64,000 nt of DNA from Onchocerca volvulus. Its lineage: Eukaryota; Nematoda; Chromadorea; Rhabditida; Onchocercidae. The notes beneath the pieces are model-generated. The model was not told the DNA's origin. It saw only the letters and a list, made by a program, of their open reading frames with translations, and searched no databases. The stretch covers positions 8,273,560-8,337,559 of the forward strand of contig HG738140.1 of assembly GCA_000499405.2 (NCBI GenBank), read 5' to 3'. Shown here in pieces: positions 12,498-24,598 of the stretch; positions within the stretch are counted from its first letter, which is position 1, and each line of letters starts with the position of its first letter. A program made the position numbers and the translations under genes.

Positions 12498-15400
12498 ATT
12501 ATTTTTGATGTTTTCATGCTCTGCAACAGAAGTTTGAATGCTAAAGTTCTATTATAGGGATTTTCTTTGCAATTACTTCGTTTTCAACCGCTACTTTATA
12601 CTCGGTGTCTGTCTTTACATTCTAAAGGTTTAAACCTTTAAAATTTAACGTTTGGACAGCTTATTACAGCACCACTTATCCATTTAAGACTTCGTGAGTA
12701 AATCCACATGTTCCATTGTGCCCCAAACATAATCAAGAATAATACAACCCAGCGTTATAGTAAAGTTTTAGCAGACCGCATACAATCAAGCGGTTGGCTT
12801 GTGGTTTGCTATTTTACTGAATTTTCATCATTGTGATATGATGAGGATGGATTCCAATGATCTGTTTACTGTGGAAACACCTGTCTCTGCTCTTGGTACA
12901 AAATGAATTATAATATTGTTCTTAGTACGATAGCGTCGTAAGCATTCGGTTTTTTTTTTTTTCCAACATCTTTTATGCCAGTAATCTTATAATGTAATTA
13001 TTTTCGATGGAGAACTCGAAGTTGTCACATTTTTCCATTACACATCAAGTTAACTGTGCATTTCCATTGTTATATGGAAGAAAATTGTTCCAAGAATGCA
13101 ATTTCCAAAAAAATTGATTTTATTGTTCATCACTAATTTTCGACGTAATCGAAACGGGTAACTTGTGAAATAGTGTTCTGATCTACTGACCAATAAAATT
13201 GAAGCTGACGATATCAAAGAACAACCAATTCCTCGATAGGTTACTGCTTTTTTAAATTATGTATTATACTGCTTGAAATTTTTTGCACATTCCATATTAT
13301 CATTTACGATTTGTAATTTATTTAGACAGAACATTTACGTGTGATGTTAGAATCTAGTCTATATTATACAACCACTTAGTTAAAATTAAGTTTTCTAGAT
13401 CGCAGCGTCAGCTATTTTCAGCTACAATAACATATCATAAAAAAATGAAAAAAATTATGACAGAACTGACGAAGAATCAAGGAGAGATGATAATGTCTAT
13501 CACTTTATCTTATAAATTTGGAGAAAGCTGTTTCTCGAATTTTCTTCTAACAGTGAATTTAGAGAAAAATGAGATCATTACTCATTCAGAAAAAGAATCG
13601 TCTTCACTTTTTAAAATAACTTTTAAAGTCACATAAAAAATCTTGTTGAAATCATAAATCAATCATATTTATGACATTAAAACGTCCAAGATTTCAGCGA
13701 AAGTTCAGGAGATTCGCAATAACTTCAAATCATGATCCTTTTTGAGGCTTACTATATTCAGAATAATTTACCGATTGATTTCTAATTGTAGATATTGTGT
13801 GCCTTTAAAAGATAAAGACAATTCTTTCTTTTGCAGTGTCTCATATTTGCAATCATATTTTTCGCATATTTAATATTTGACTTCATGTATTCTCATTTTA
13901 TACTCAAAAACTATTGCTCTAGACGATTTTATTCAAAGTGATAAATTTGTGATGCTAACATCAATAGGAATGAGCATTTTCATTCGATCCAACATGAAAC
14001 ACTTACTTGGCCTATGTGCAAGTTTCTCATCCAAGAATTATATTTAAAATTGATTAGTTTCTTGATCACAGCTTCAGTTTTAATTCAGAAACATTGCACT
14101 GTTCAATACCCATTAGCACGACGTTGCTTCATTGCTCACAACATTTGCTGCGGGGATTGTTACTAATACATTGAAAAAAAAAAAAAAAATGCATTATTTT
14201 GAACGGAAATTAAAATATTTCGCATATAATTGATTTGGCGGCTAAAAATTTATGTGGAATTTATTTTCTCTTCTTTATTGGATTAGGAGAAGTTGCTTTA
14301 ATAACTGATTCTTTAATCACTTCTCTGCAGTTGCATTACGATTGGGAGGTACTTTTTGCTAAATGACATTCAAAAAAAAGAGATATTCAAGAAAAATTTA
14401 ACAGTAGAATTAATTAATTAGACATACCCAGTTTGTTTAATAAAACTTGCAGCTTTTGGTAGGAAGAAACTCATTTACATTCTTAGGGATTAAAAATTTA
14501 TGTCTGAACTTTGTTAGAGAGGTCAATGAACAATTCACTTTTGAACGAACATAATGTTGGCTCATGTTGATTTGATCTTGTTGAAGATAAATTTCATCTA
14601 AGCTCTTTCCAATAAAACTGTTACAAAGCCTTCACAAACCGCTTAAGTAAAATTTTTATTGAAAAAGAAATGGAATAAGTGAATGCTCGAAAAAAGAGAA
14701 AATATGATGCAAATCGAAAAATAGAGGCAGGAATTGAGACTTGGAGATGCTATAGATTGATGTACTTATCATAGATAGATAAATTCACTTTATAAGGAGT
14801 ATTAAAGATTGGTATATTTATCGTAATGTGGTGAGCATATCTGTTGAGGTATGACTATCAGCAGAACTTGTGAAGGCATTTTAAGAAAATTTGCAGTTCA
14901 GTATGATTTAGAGGAAAAAGGTTCTTGCTGAAGCAAAAAGATCAAATTAGTTGGGATAAGATTTCTAATCAACAGCAAAGACTTTAATGGTTAAATTGCT
15001 TTATGTTTAATTGTAAAATATCTGAATGAAACTTTAAAACTATAAAATATTTCATGAGAAATCGAGCTGAAACTTTGTCAACTAAATTTTCATTCTCTTG
15101 AACTTCCTTTTCGGAATACATTCACACAAATAATACATACAGTTGGAATCAGAAGCGCATACAAATTTCAATGCCTTGCTCAAATAAAATGCCAGCATCG
15201 TAAAAACTGGAAAAAGACATTCGAAATTGTTTTGTCAAATCATTTGAAATTAATGATTTCATGAAATTTGCGGATTTTTTCAGTCCCAAATTGTAATTTC
15301 AAAAACATCGCAATTTAAGCATAGACAAAAATTGAATTTTAAATACTAGGAGGACTGTTAAAATTTAAGTAGTGTTATGATAAATTTATCTCAAAATGAA

Positions 15401-16524
15401 ATCCATTTTATAAAAGAGTGACTGAAATCTGATTTCAACAGAAATATAGATGATGGCAATGTCGAAAATTGTAAGTGAAATTCAAAGTACAATTGTGATT
15501 GATGAATGAGGCAGTTTTTGATGGAATGATATCTGAAAGAAATGAGAAAAATAAAACTAATAAACATGTAGGATGAACGAATCAGATTGTATAAAAATGA
15601 AATCAAGCTAATAATTTCGATATTTCCCAAACTATTCATTGTCTCAACAAAATTTGAAATATTCGAAAGTTTGGAAACTCTTTCATATGTTCCCAAAATT
15701 TTGTTAGATTTCTAGAAAAATGCATGATTTCCGTATGATATTTGTTGAAAAATAGAAGAACGTTTGGCAACATCAGGGTTCATCAAATTTCTGAGAATTT
15801 TCATTGCTTGCAAAAAGTCAGATATTAAAACTTAAGATCAAAGAAGTTCACGTTGGTTATCATAAATATAAAATTTTCAAAAACAAATATTGCGAAGTAA
15901 AATTGCTCATACACAAGTGACATAGGTATGGACATAATACGTTTTTCCAATTTTACATTTCCATTCTTCGGCACTAGTTTGAAATCTACATGAGAACAAA
16001 ATGCCAAAACAAAAAAGCATCAAAAAACTTCCAACTAATTTATCCTCTAAATAATCATTTAATTAAGAGGTTAGGAGTATTCATATTTGAAATACATCAA
16101 AGAGTCTTTTTTTTTGAATTAAAAAAAAATAAAAAATTAGAAAAATAAAAAAGTTCAAAAAAAAAAATTCATATTTGAAAGTACTAAGAAGTAACATTGC
16201 TCATACACAAAACACGTATATATCATATAGTAAATATGTGATATCAATAATTCAATAATATATTTCAATCGACGATATCTATCCAAACAATTTTTTGTTT
16301 GGAATTCTTTTTTCTTTAAAAGAAGAATTAAGAAAAAAGCAAATAAAAGACTGGAAGTATTAAAAAATGAATATGTCAGAATCTTTCATTTTTTCAGCTC
16401 TTGAAAAAAAAAAAAAAAAAAAAACAAAATTACAGAAATAAAAAAGATGAGAAATTAATCAAAATATTTTGAAATTGCGAAAAATTTAAAATTTTGTGTT
16501 CGAAAAAGCAATAGAAATTGGATG

Positions 16525-19125
16525 TTAAACATCAGTCCCAGCATCGGAACCAACCCTACTTGGTTTGCTTCTGCATTTCTTGCCATAAATAGTAACTACG
16601 GTAGCAATAAGTACGATAGAAAAGGTTGCTGCTGCAATTACCAAAATAAATGACCATAATGTGACTGATTTCGAATTTCGTACTGCTACCAGAGAATTTT
16701 CTGTAACGATCGATTTGCATTCACCATCAATCAATTGATAGTCTGAAAAATATGATGACCTCATTTCTGATTAACATTTTTTCAAGTAATCCATCATTGC
16801 AGCCAAAAAGTTCCAGCAAAAGTTTTTCTCGAGATTTTTTGAAGAGAACAAACTTCAAAGTAACTATATGATTAGATGAAGATTTGCTTTCTTCGAAAGG
16901 CTTTTGATTCTAATTCTAAATGACACGTATCTAATAATTGCAAAAGTATATTGCAGATTTATTCTCTTTTTACAATAATTATAATAATGCATTTGTCTAA
17001 AATAAAATGCCACTAAGGAAAGTGATATTGAAGGATGATATATCATCTACTTCCTTTGACATAAAGAAGAATGCATGATATTGATTATTTCAACAACACA
17101 GTTTCCATTATGACTTCTCAGGAAGTTAATTAATTTCACATTAATTCTGCCAATAAACTATCGATATGAAATCTACCGTAAGCACATTGATTGCAATCTT
17201 CGCCAGCCCAATTTGGTGAACAAGAACAGAGATTCTCAACCGTGATACGACCATGAATGCATTCGATGGGTGTTTCACAAAATGGACCAGTGAAACCAAT
17301 GTCACAAAGACAGAAGCTACCCATCTGAAGGAAAAAATACTTATTCTTGAATTCCTTTAAATGTATAGAAACAATCTAGAAGTAAAATGTTTTGATTTTT
17401 CCGAAATTTTTAAAACTTGCCTTAATTTTAAAAATTGAAATTCGATAAATTTTCAAAATTTCATAAAATATTCTCAATCACAGATTTTATCTCTGCATTA
17501 CCTGTCCTCCGGATCCAACAGAAATTCCATTATGGCACATTCGTGATTGGCAGAATATTCCGGTCCATCGATCTTCGCACTTACATCGACCGTTTTCCAA
17601 CTTCCCTTTACCTTCGATACAATGTGTTATCGTTTCACATTTTTCACCTGAAAGATATATGTAAATCAACTGAAGAATTAATTACTTATGCTATTTGCCG
17701 ATGAATTAATTCATCGAAATTATCTGCTGCATAGACAATTTAAATTTAAATCTTCTTTAGTTTTTAGTTTAAAACTGCTAGTATCAAATTTTGCTTAACA
17801 GATTAGAAATTTAATTAGTAAATTTTGTGAATATATTTAATTAAATTAAAAATTGTTGTAAACATTGATTGTGTAGAAACTATTGAAATTTGCTCTAAAT
17901 TTCTAAAAAGAATTAATTAATTGATTAATAGATGTTACCGGTTAAACCATATGGACAATGGCATTTTCCGGTTTTCGATTTTCTGCCACCATGTAAGCAT
18001 GGTTCAATTTCACATGCTTCACCTTCAAATCGTTCTTGACAATGACATTTGCCCTACAAATCAATTAAACTTTCGTTTAATTAAGATTGCTACAACAAAA
18101 ACATTATAATGCTGTTCATTTTTCCAGAATTTTAATTGCGATAGATAAACTGCTAATCATAACATCTAGCACGTATTTTTGCAAGTAATTAGATATTTCA
18201 AGAACTTCCTAATTAAAGCTCTTGAAATTATTATTACAACTTATCAACAAAATTGTTAATATCAGCAATTCAATATATCAGTATGTACTAAATCCTTGTT
18301 TTCGTCAAGATAAACTACATCTAAATCTCTAAAAGAAGTTCGAATTCAGTTTGCATAATCCAAATGTTAATATTAAAGATGTAATGCTGGATGTTAGATT
18401 CATCGGTAAGATAAACTTATTTAGAATAATGGATCATTCGTATTAATATTCAATGAAATGTTTTTTTATTATATTTATTGTTGAACTTTTGAAATTTTAC
18501 ATGAAACCATTAAGGGAATGTTTCTTTTAAGAATGGCATCAAATCTTGTTCTATCTAACTAAGTAAGTATCTTTCTTTAATCAAAATAAAGTATTTAAGT
18601 TATTTGCATAAATTGAAAAAAGGAAAAATCAACAATCGATATTTTCGATTGTAAATCTTCCAATTAATCATTGAACAAAATTGTATTTAAAAATCGTATC
18701 TAAGTGAATCAAAATTTTATTTCTCTCCTGAATTTCAAACATTTTATTCACATTCTCATGTTTTTCCCATTCTTTTACTAGCTATTTTGAAGTTCAAAAA
18801 ATTTACGAAAAAATTTGGAACAAAAAGTGAAAAATTAAAATTGAAAAAAACAAAATTGTTGAAAATAGAAGATTTAATTCACTTTATCAAGTATTTATAA
18901 CTCTTTTGCTATCTGTTTAGAAACGAAATGGCTACTTACATTAATCAATGAGCCACCATTGAAGCATGAAAAGTTCGTTCGACCATACTGAATGCCATGC
19001 TCCATTGAACTTCCATCATTGTCAAAAACTGAGGTCATTATTGTTGCGACATCAGGAATTGCAATAAGTTGAAGGACAATCGAGACAATGAGAGGAGATT
19101 CCGTGAAGTAGAAACCAGTAGACAT
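16525..19125 (-). CDS. type I membrane protein with five four-cysteine EGF-like modules
   Basis: Exons in transcript order: 19125-18940, 18053-17939, 17647-17502, 17324-17177, 16742-16525. They total 813 bases, 270 residues plus stop. A hydrophobic segment at about residues 11-29 is a likely signal peptide. Five EGF-like modules follow with the pattern C-x(8-15)-C-x-C-x8-C, at about residues 54-76, 81-104, 110-133, 138-165 and 171-193; each contains glycines typical of EGF folds (for example FEGEAC, LTGEKC, WTGIFC, FTGPFC, WAGEDC). A final cysteine pair is at about 196 and 207. A transmembrane helix (about 225-252) is followed by a short basic tail beginning GKKCRSKPSR. It is probably a cell-surface protein with EGF-like ectodomain. 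I do not recognise a named orthologue and see no DSL or other signature domain. All splice sites are GT-AG. Confidence 0.83.
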
Positions 19126-19143
19126 TATCGTTTTCTAACTGAT

Positions 19144-19153
19144 CTGAAATTTC
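19144..19153 (-). promoter_or_regulatory. likely trans-splice acceptor of the EGF gene
   Basis: On the minus strand, ggaaatttcag ends at 19144, and the ATG at 19125 follows after an 18-base leader. No upstream coding exon was found, so spliced-leader addition here is likely. A 5'-UTR intron is the alternative. Confidence 0.6.
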
Positions 19154-20470
19154 CAATCATTCGTTCAATTTTAATTCGTTTCAACAAATTCAAAAAGAAG
19201 AGTTTCATTTGATCCAGCGTAGCATTCAACACGTTGGCTATGAAATATAGTTAACTTTTTGTTATTAAGCACCGATATCAATGAAATCTTTATTTAATTT
19301 AATATATGCTGATAAATACTGGAAAAATATGTTTCAAATAGAATATGTTTTGTAAAAAATTAGAATACATCTAAACCATCTATCGACATTTGCCTTCTTT
19401 TGACATGTGTAACGAGAAGAATAATTTTCAATTAAAGGAGAAATGATCACATTTTGAAATAAAAGACTAGATGACAATATTTACATTTCCATTTAAATAC
19501 ATCATGCATTTTGCTGCAAGTATATTAAACAAAAAAAAGTTTCAATTTTCTAATTAAAAAAGTTTCCTAATTCAATTCCACAAGAATTTTTAAATATGAT
19601 ATTTTAGAAAATTGCTGAAAATGTTAAGTTCCGACTGCGATTAAAATGCAATGAGAATACAATCAAAAGGACTTCATTGTGACATTTTATCAGTAATTGC
19701 GAAGAGTTAACTTAATTTATCAATTTTCCAATTTTTAAATGATTAAATATTTCAAATTATTATTTGAATAGAAATAGCAACAGAAAAAAGTAAACATTCA
19801 AAAACTAAAATTGCCATCTCTTCATGATAAAAAGTAATGGTTGGCGGTATGAATAAATTTTTGTGAATTTCAATATTTTATTAAAATGTGCCTATTTGCA
19901 TTGACATGAAGGTTTTTAAAATGGAATGCAAAGCATGAAATGATACTGATAAAAGACAAATAAATAAAATTTTTTCATTTGGTTTTTAATGAAGCTACGT
20001 TTGGATGGATGCTTCTAGAGAAAAGAAAAATTAATAAAAGCTTAGTTTCGAGGCCAACAAGGAGAAAGCGATAAACTTTAGTCTGGATGGAGCATAAATT
20101 GACCATTCATTCAAAGCTGGCCGGAAACAAAAAGTTTATATGGTGTGTTTAAGAGTTGAGAGCTCGATTGTTCAAATCAAATCAAAGAGACACAAAATTA
20201 AGACGTCCATTGGAAATTCCATGCATTTTAAGATGCTCTAATTGGTTCAATTTGTATTTTCGTCTTCATCTCATAATGGAAGAATATATACATATATATG
20301 TGAAGTAAATAAATCTTTTTTCTAATAACAAAGAGCTTTGAATATTTCGGACTATTCTATTGGGTTTTAGTTAAATCGACCTTAACTGAAGTGAAATTCT
20401 ATCCTCTTGTGGGATGATGGATCAGCAAAAAAAAATGATGACTAGTGAAATTTCTGTCACAATTTCTATC

Positions 20471-20491
20471 AAATTTCTGTCACAGAAATTT
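20471..20491. repeat. perfect short inverted repeat
   Basis: AAATTTCTG (20471-20479) and CAGAAATTT (20483-20491) flank TCA. The motif AATTTCTGTCACA also occurs in part just upstream, so the locus has both direct and inverted copies. Confidence 0.75.
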
Positions 20492-21784
20492 CCAATCTTT
20501 GGCAAAAATTATAACATATCTTTGGTGTTTTATATTCGAAAAAATACAAAATATACCAAAGATAATGAGCTTAATAAATTGGAAAATGACTGAAATTGAA
20601 ATCAAAATCTAGATTACATCACAGAATTCCAATGCCATAACATTTTATTTTTTGTAACTGAAGAGAACTTCTGAAAAAAAAATGTCGTCATACGAATTGC
20701 TAGAATTGACTTTCATTGTTAAACATGCAACGGAAAGCAGGTGGCAGTTAAGACAAAATTTTGAAATTAATTTAAATTGAAAGATTACAATGGTCTGCTG
20801 CCATGGAGCGGTAAGTAAAAGAGAAATAATATGTAAATAGAGACAAATTGAGCAATAAATGATGCCTATTAACGAAATGTCACGATGCAATCCATTTGAA
20901 ACGATCTGCCAACCAACTTTTTTTTTGGCGCTACCGAAAATTTTAATTAAATCGTCTTGTCGTCTGGCAAGATATCTTTACAATTCTCTATTGAAACGGT
21001 GATTTCCATGAAAATTGTGACTGACAGTTTGATTTCCAAAAATACCAATCGTCAGCAGAATATCCGAAAACATTTATTAGTATTACAAATCTTGATAAAT
21101 TAAACCCTGACAAGCATGCTTGAACTCAGCTTGCAATTAAATTCACTACAATTTTTCCAAATTATCGTCTTTATTGCCCTCCTGTGACTAAATAATTTGA
21201 CATAAAATTTGAAAATGAAAGAGAACAAATATTTCAAGAATATCTCATTAAAATTAAGTTTTACATGGAAATGAATGGCATTCACCAAAGTGATGAAATG
21301 TTTATGTGAAAATTTTTGTGAAATTTCTTTTTTTATACTTGTAGTATGCACAGATGCAGCACAGTCAATACAATCGCTGCATGTGATAAATATGGCGAAG
21401 TATATAATCAAGAAATTGTCTGATTTCTGACTAGCCACTTTGTTAATTGATAATATGTCATGAGATAAAAGACTTTCCGACCAGGTAAACTTGCTACAAG
21501 ATTGTTTTCTATAATTTAAATATTTATTATATTGATAAATTTAATAAACGTATGATGTATTACTTGAAATAATAATCGAATAGAAAAAGGTTGTGAAGTA
21601 TGGGCGACATTTGTCACTTTTTTCTTGTCAATAGTATATACATCCAATTGTTTCTCTGCGATTTTATCCTCACCTAGGCATCAATAGAGGAGTAATAGGT
21701 GCAAAGTTTAAGCTTGACCTTTGAACTAGCAACTTGACATGTACCACTCAGCTAATTGCTCTCTATTTACATTGATTTTTTAAT

Positions 21785-21885
21785 GAAGCAAGACTTGCAT
21801 ATTGGTAGATGTGAATGCACGATGAAGTTTCAAACGCTGACCGCATCTTGCATTCACCATCTACCGTTTGCCAAGCTTTGTCTCA
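21785..21885. ncRNA. candidate microRNA precursor hairpin
   Basis: The plus strand can fold as a stem of about 30 pairs with a 19-nt loop (21825-21843). The upper stem pairs 21804-21824 (GGTAGATGTGAATGCACGATG) with 21844-21865 (CATCTTGCATTCACCATCTACC): one C-T mismatch and one bulged C. Below it is a small internal loop, then 21788-21797 pairs mostly with 21872-21881. This length, near-perfect 22-nt duplex and loop size fit an animal pre-miRNA. The island is GC-richer than its surroundings. I do not recognise the arms as a known miRNA family. The minus strand would fold almost equally well, so the strand is unknown. A decayed small inverted-repeat transposon is the main alternative. Confidence 0.5.
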
Positions 21886-23495
21886 TAGGGCCAGGTAATC
21901 CGAAGGCTCGGAGCAACAGAATATTACAACTAGGATGTAATTGTTACTGATCATATGCATTGTTATAAATGATGAGTTTGATAAAAAAAAAATTCAATGA
22001 AAACTGATTGAATGAAATATGTTTGTTCATTTAACTTACCTTTAGAACTTCTGGAAAAAGCTTAATCTCGAATTATTAAATTAGTTCGTTTGGAAATTTA
22101 GATCTTTCACATTCTTTTAAAAGATTATGAAATCTAAGTTTGTCGTTAAGATTTTGAAATTGTTAACAATATATGGCCATCACAGTGGAATGAAATTCAT
22201 TTTTTGAAATCCAATCAATATTATTATCTAGATATAGGTTAACAAGGATCATTTTAAATTCTGTGCTTGCCTGACACAAGGTTCTTTTTATTATCGTGCG
22301 AAATATGAAGGCTATAAGCAAATCATGTGATATTAAAAGGGCAAATGTCACCTGAAAATTGGAATTATGATCTTTTTTAAGTTCACGATGTCGAGAAATA
22401 TCTGGACGAAAGTTACTACAATTATGATTACAATCTTGAATATAAAATATGATGAAAATGAATTTATAGTGATTGAAATTATAACTATATTTATAATTGT
22501 TTGAAAAGAAAAATTCTTAATATTTACATTTAACTGAAGAAAAATTTACTCAAATATCAAACTGGTGATAGTACACAGAGCAAATAATTAAAAAAATCGA
22601 AATTTATCGTAAGAGAGCTTTGAGTTAATTAAATTAAAATATTGATATTTGAATGAAGTAGATGACTACTTTCATATATGATTTCGATTTGCAAAAGTCT
22701 TGTGACAAATCAAACAAAGTAATCGGAATTCGAAAAAATTGCGAACAAAAATCCTGTACGAGCTTAACATCAATTTTTCAAGGTTGAAAGAGTATTTAGG
22801 ACATCGATCCGATTGTGACAGATTTTTATTTGCGGTCAGTTTTCTACAACACGATGAAATTGAATTGTTATACGCAGTAACATCTATTCTATCTGCAATA
22901 ATCATTTTACTTCGTTGTATTTATCCTGAAAGGAAGCCATTCTCGATGAGAACAAATATCATCTTTTCCTTCTTTTATAAATATTTACTTCCTTGAAATA
23001 TTCTTTATCATTGTTTTTTTTTTCCTCTCTGTTACGCGCTGTAAAAATATCAAATATCAGAAATGAAAAAATGATTCGCAGAGAATCTCTGAGAAGACTT
23101 CTGTGAAGCAAAATCTCCGTAGCATGTAAATAGAATGTGATCTTTGGTGGGATGAAGTGAATGGTCAAAACTTCCAAGATCATCCGTTATCTTCTCAGAG
23201 AACTTTAAATGGTAATAATAAATGCTCAAAGCTTGCAGAAGAAGGATCGTCCTGCTAAGGCTTGGGAAAAGAGACACACGTTTTACAACAATGGCAGTAA
23301 TTTGAAATTAGGAAAGATTCCTGAATAGAAAAATCAAAAGGGTCGGTTAGATTTTTAAAATAAAATGGTGACGGTTAATGCAGAAGATAATTGCAATCAG
23401 TTAATGCTGAAGAGGTACAGAAGATATCAATTCAAAAAGAAAAAAAACAACATTTTTTCATCATTTTTTGGTACTCAAACTGAAGAAAGAAATAA

Positions 23496-23593
23496 GTATT
23501 ATTATTATTATTGTCATTTGCTATTATTATTTATTATTATTGTTATTATTATTATATCACTATTATCATTATTAATTATTATCTATTATCATG
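23496..23593. repeat. TTA/TAT microsatellite
   Basis: About 98 bases of imperfect TTA trinucleotide repeats. The plus-strand open frame across it is low-complexity tyrosine and isoleucine and is not taken as a gene. Confidence 0.85.
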
Positions 23594-24541
23594 AAAAATC
23601 TATATCAACCTGCAGTAATGCCGGTACTAATATTCCTTATGATATTTATGAAATTGCTAGAAGGTGTGTGATTTTTGAACTAAAGCCTGATTTTATTCAA
23701 CAACTCCTGTGTTTTAATTGATTTTGGTAGAATCAAAGGGAATACTGCTAGCATTTTTGCAAATTAATCTATGCAACTTGTAGGGTGCTTAGATATTCAA
23801 GAAAAAAAAGAACAGCTTTACTTACTAAAATAATTGAAAAGATTTTTGATATTTTTGAAGAAATCTGCATTTCGGAATCAACAAAAGGAGTTTGCTTGCT
23901 ATAAAGTTATGAGAGATTAAGTTCAAATAATATTCCATAGGTTTATGAAATAATAAACAATTACGGTATATCACGGGGGAGTAGATAAAGAGCTGAGAGA
24001 TTGAAGACATTGATTTGTAAGGAATGAATGAATTAAGAAAATTGAATAGTGGTGGGTGTAGAAATGAGAGCAGCCAAAATGAACACTTCAAAAGTGTCAT
24101 AGCGATCTCACTTGGGATTAATATTGGTACTTGGCATGGATCAGTTTTAGACTAGAATTAACTAATAAATTATTCTCCTCCTTGAGACTTATTATTTATC
24201 GCTGGAAAAAAAAAAAGTATTTCAGACTATTTTGCTGCATATTATTGAATATTTATCCTTTGAAATAGATAATAATGACTAAAATTTTTAGATCCAATTT
24301 GAAATAAAATTAATTTTTTGCTTATAATACGCAAAGATTAATAAATCTATTGATGTAATTATGCATTTTCTACTTGCATTTAGTATTCAACAGAATTCAA
24401 GTTTTATAGATTAAATATCTTGAAATTTAGGCCATCTTTGGCTAAATTGGTACTTGGCTAAATTATAATTCTATAATTAGCAAGAAAGCAGAAGTAGACT
24501 TCTAGGATCGTGTGATTTGTCGCATTTGATGAAACTAATTC

Positions 24542-24598
24542 AAAAAAAAAAAAAAAAGAAAGAAAAAAACGAAAGTGAAGAAAAAAAAAAAGGAAGAA
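24542..24598. repeat. A-rich polypurine tract
   Basis: 57 bases made almost only of A with scattered G and one C. Simple sequence with no sign of function. Confidence 0.85.

Larger units (their letters stand above)
10400..16524. other. gene-free stretch between transporter and EGF gene
   Basis: No intact gene is recognised in these 6.1 kb. A possible non-canonical polyadenylation signal AATGAA for the transporter is at 10409-10414. A decayed mariner transposase fills about 10570-11130 on the minus strand. A two-copy 32-base-period repeat is at 12436-12497. Several A-runs lie in 16080-16430. Remaining short open frames have no family resemblance I can see. Confidence 0.6.

Noticed and set aside
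14672..14694. TAAGTGAATGCT, identical to the first 12 bases of the miR-86 family
   Set aside because: The rest does not match and no complementary arm lies nearby, so no precursor hairpin forms. One 12-base match in 64 kb against many known miRNAs is expected by chance.
22739..22996. 85-codon plus-strand frame with a possible membrane segment
   Set aside because: No family resemblance, no trans-splice acceptor next to the ATG and no partner exons; hydrophobic frames arise readily in A+T-rich DNA.
23365..23721. 118-codon plus-strand open frame
   Set aside because: It is largely translated from the TTA microsatellite and is low-complexity.
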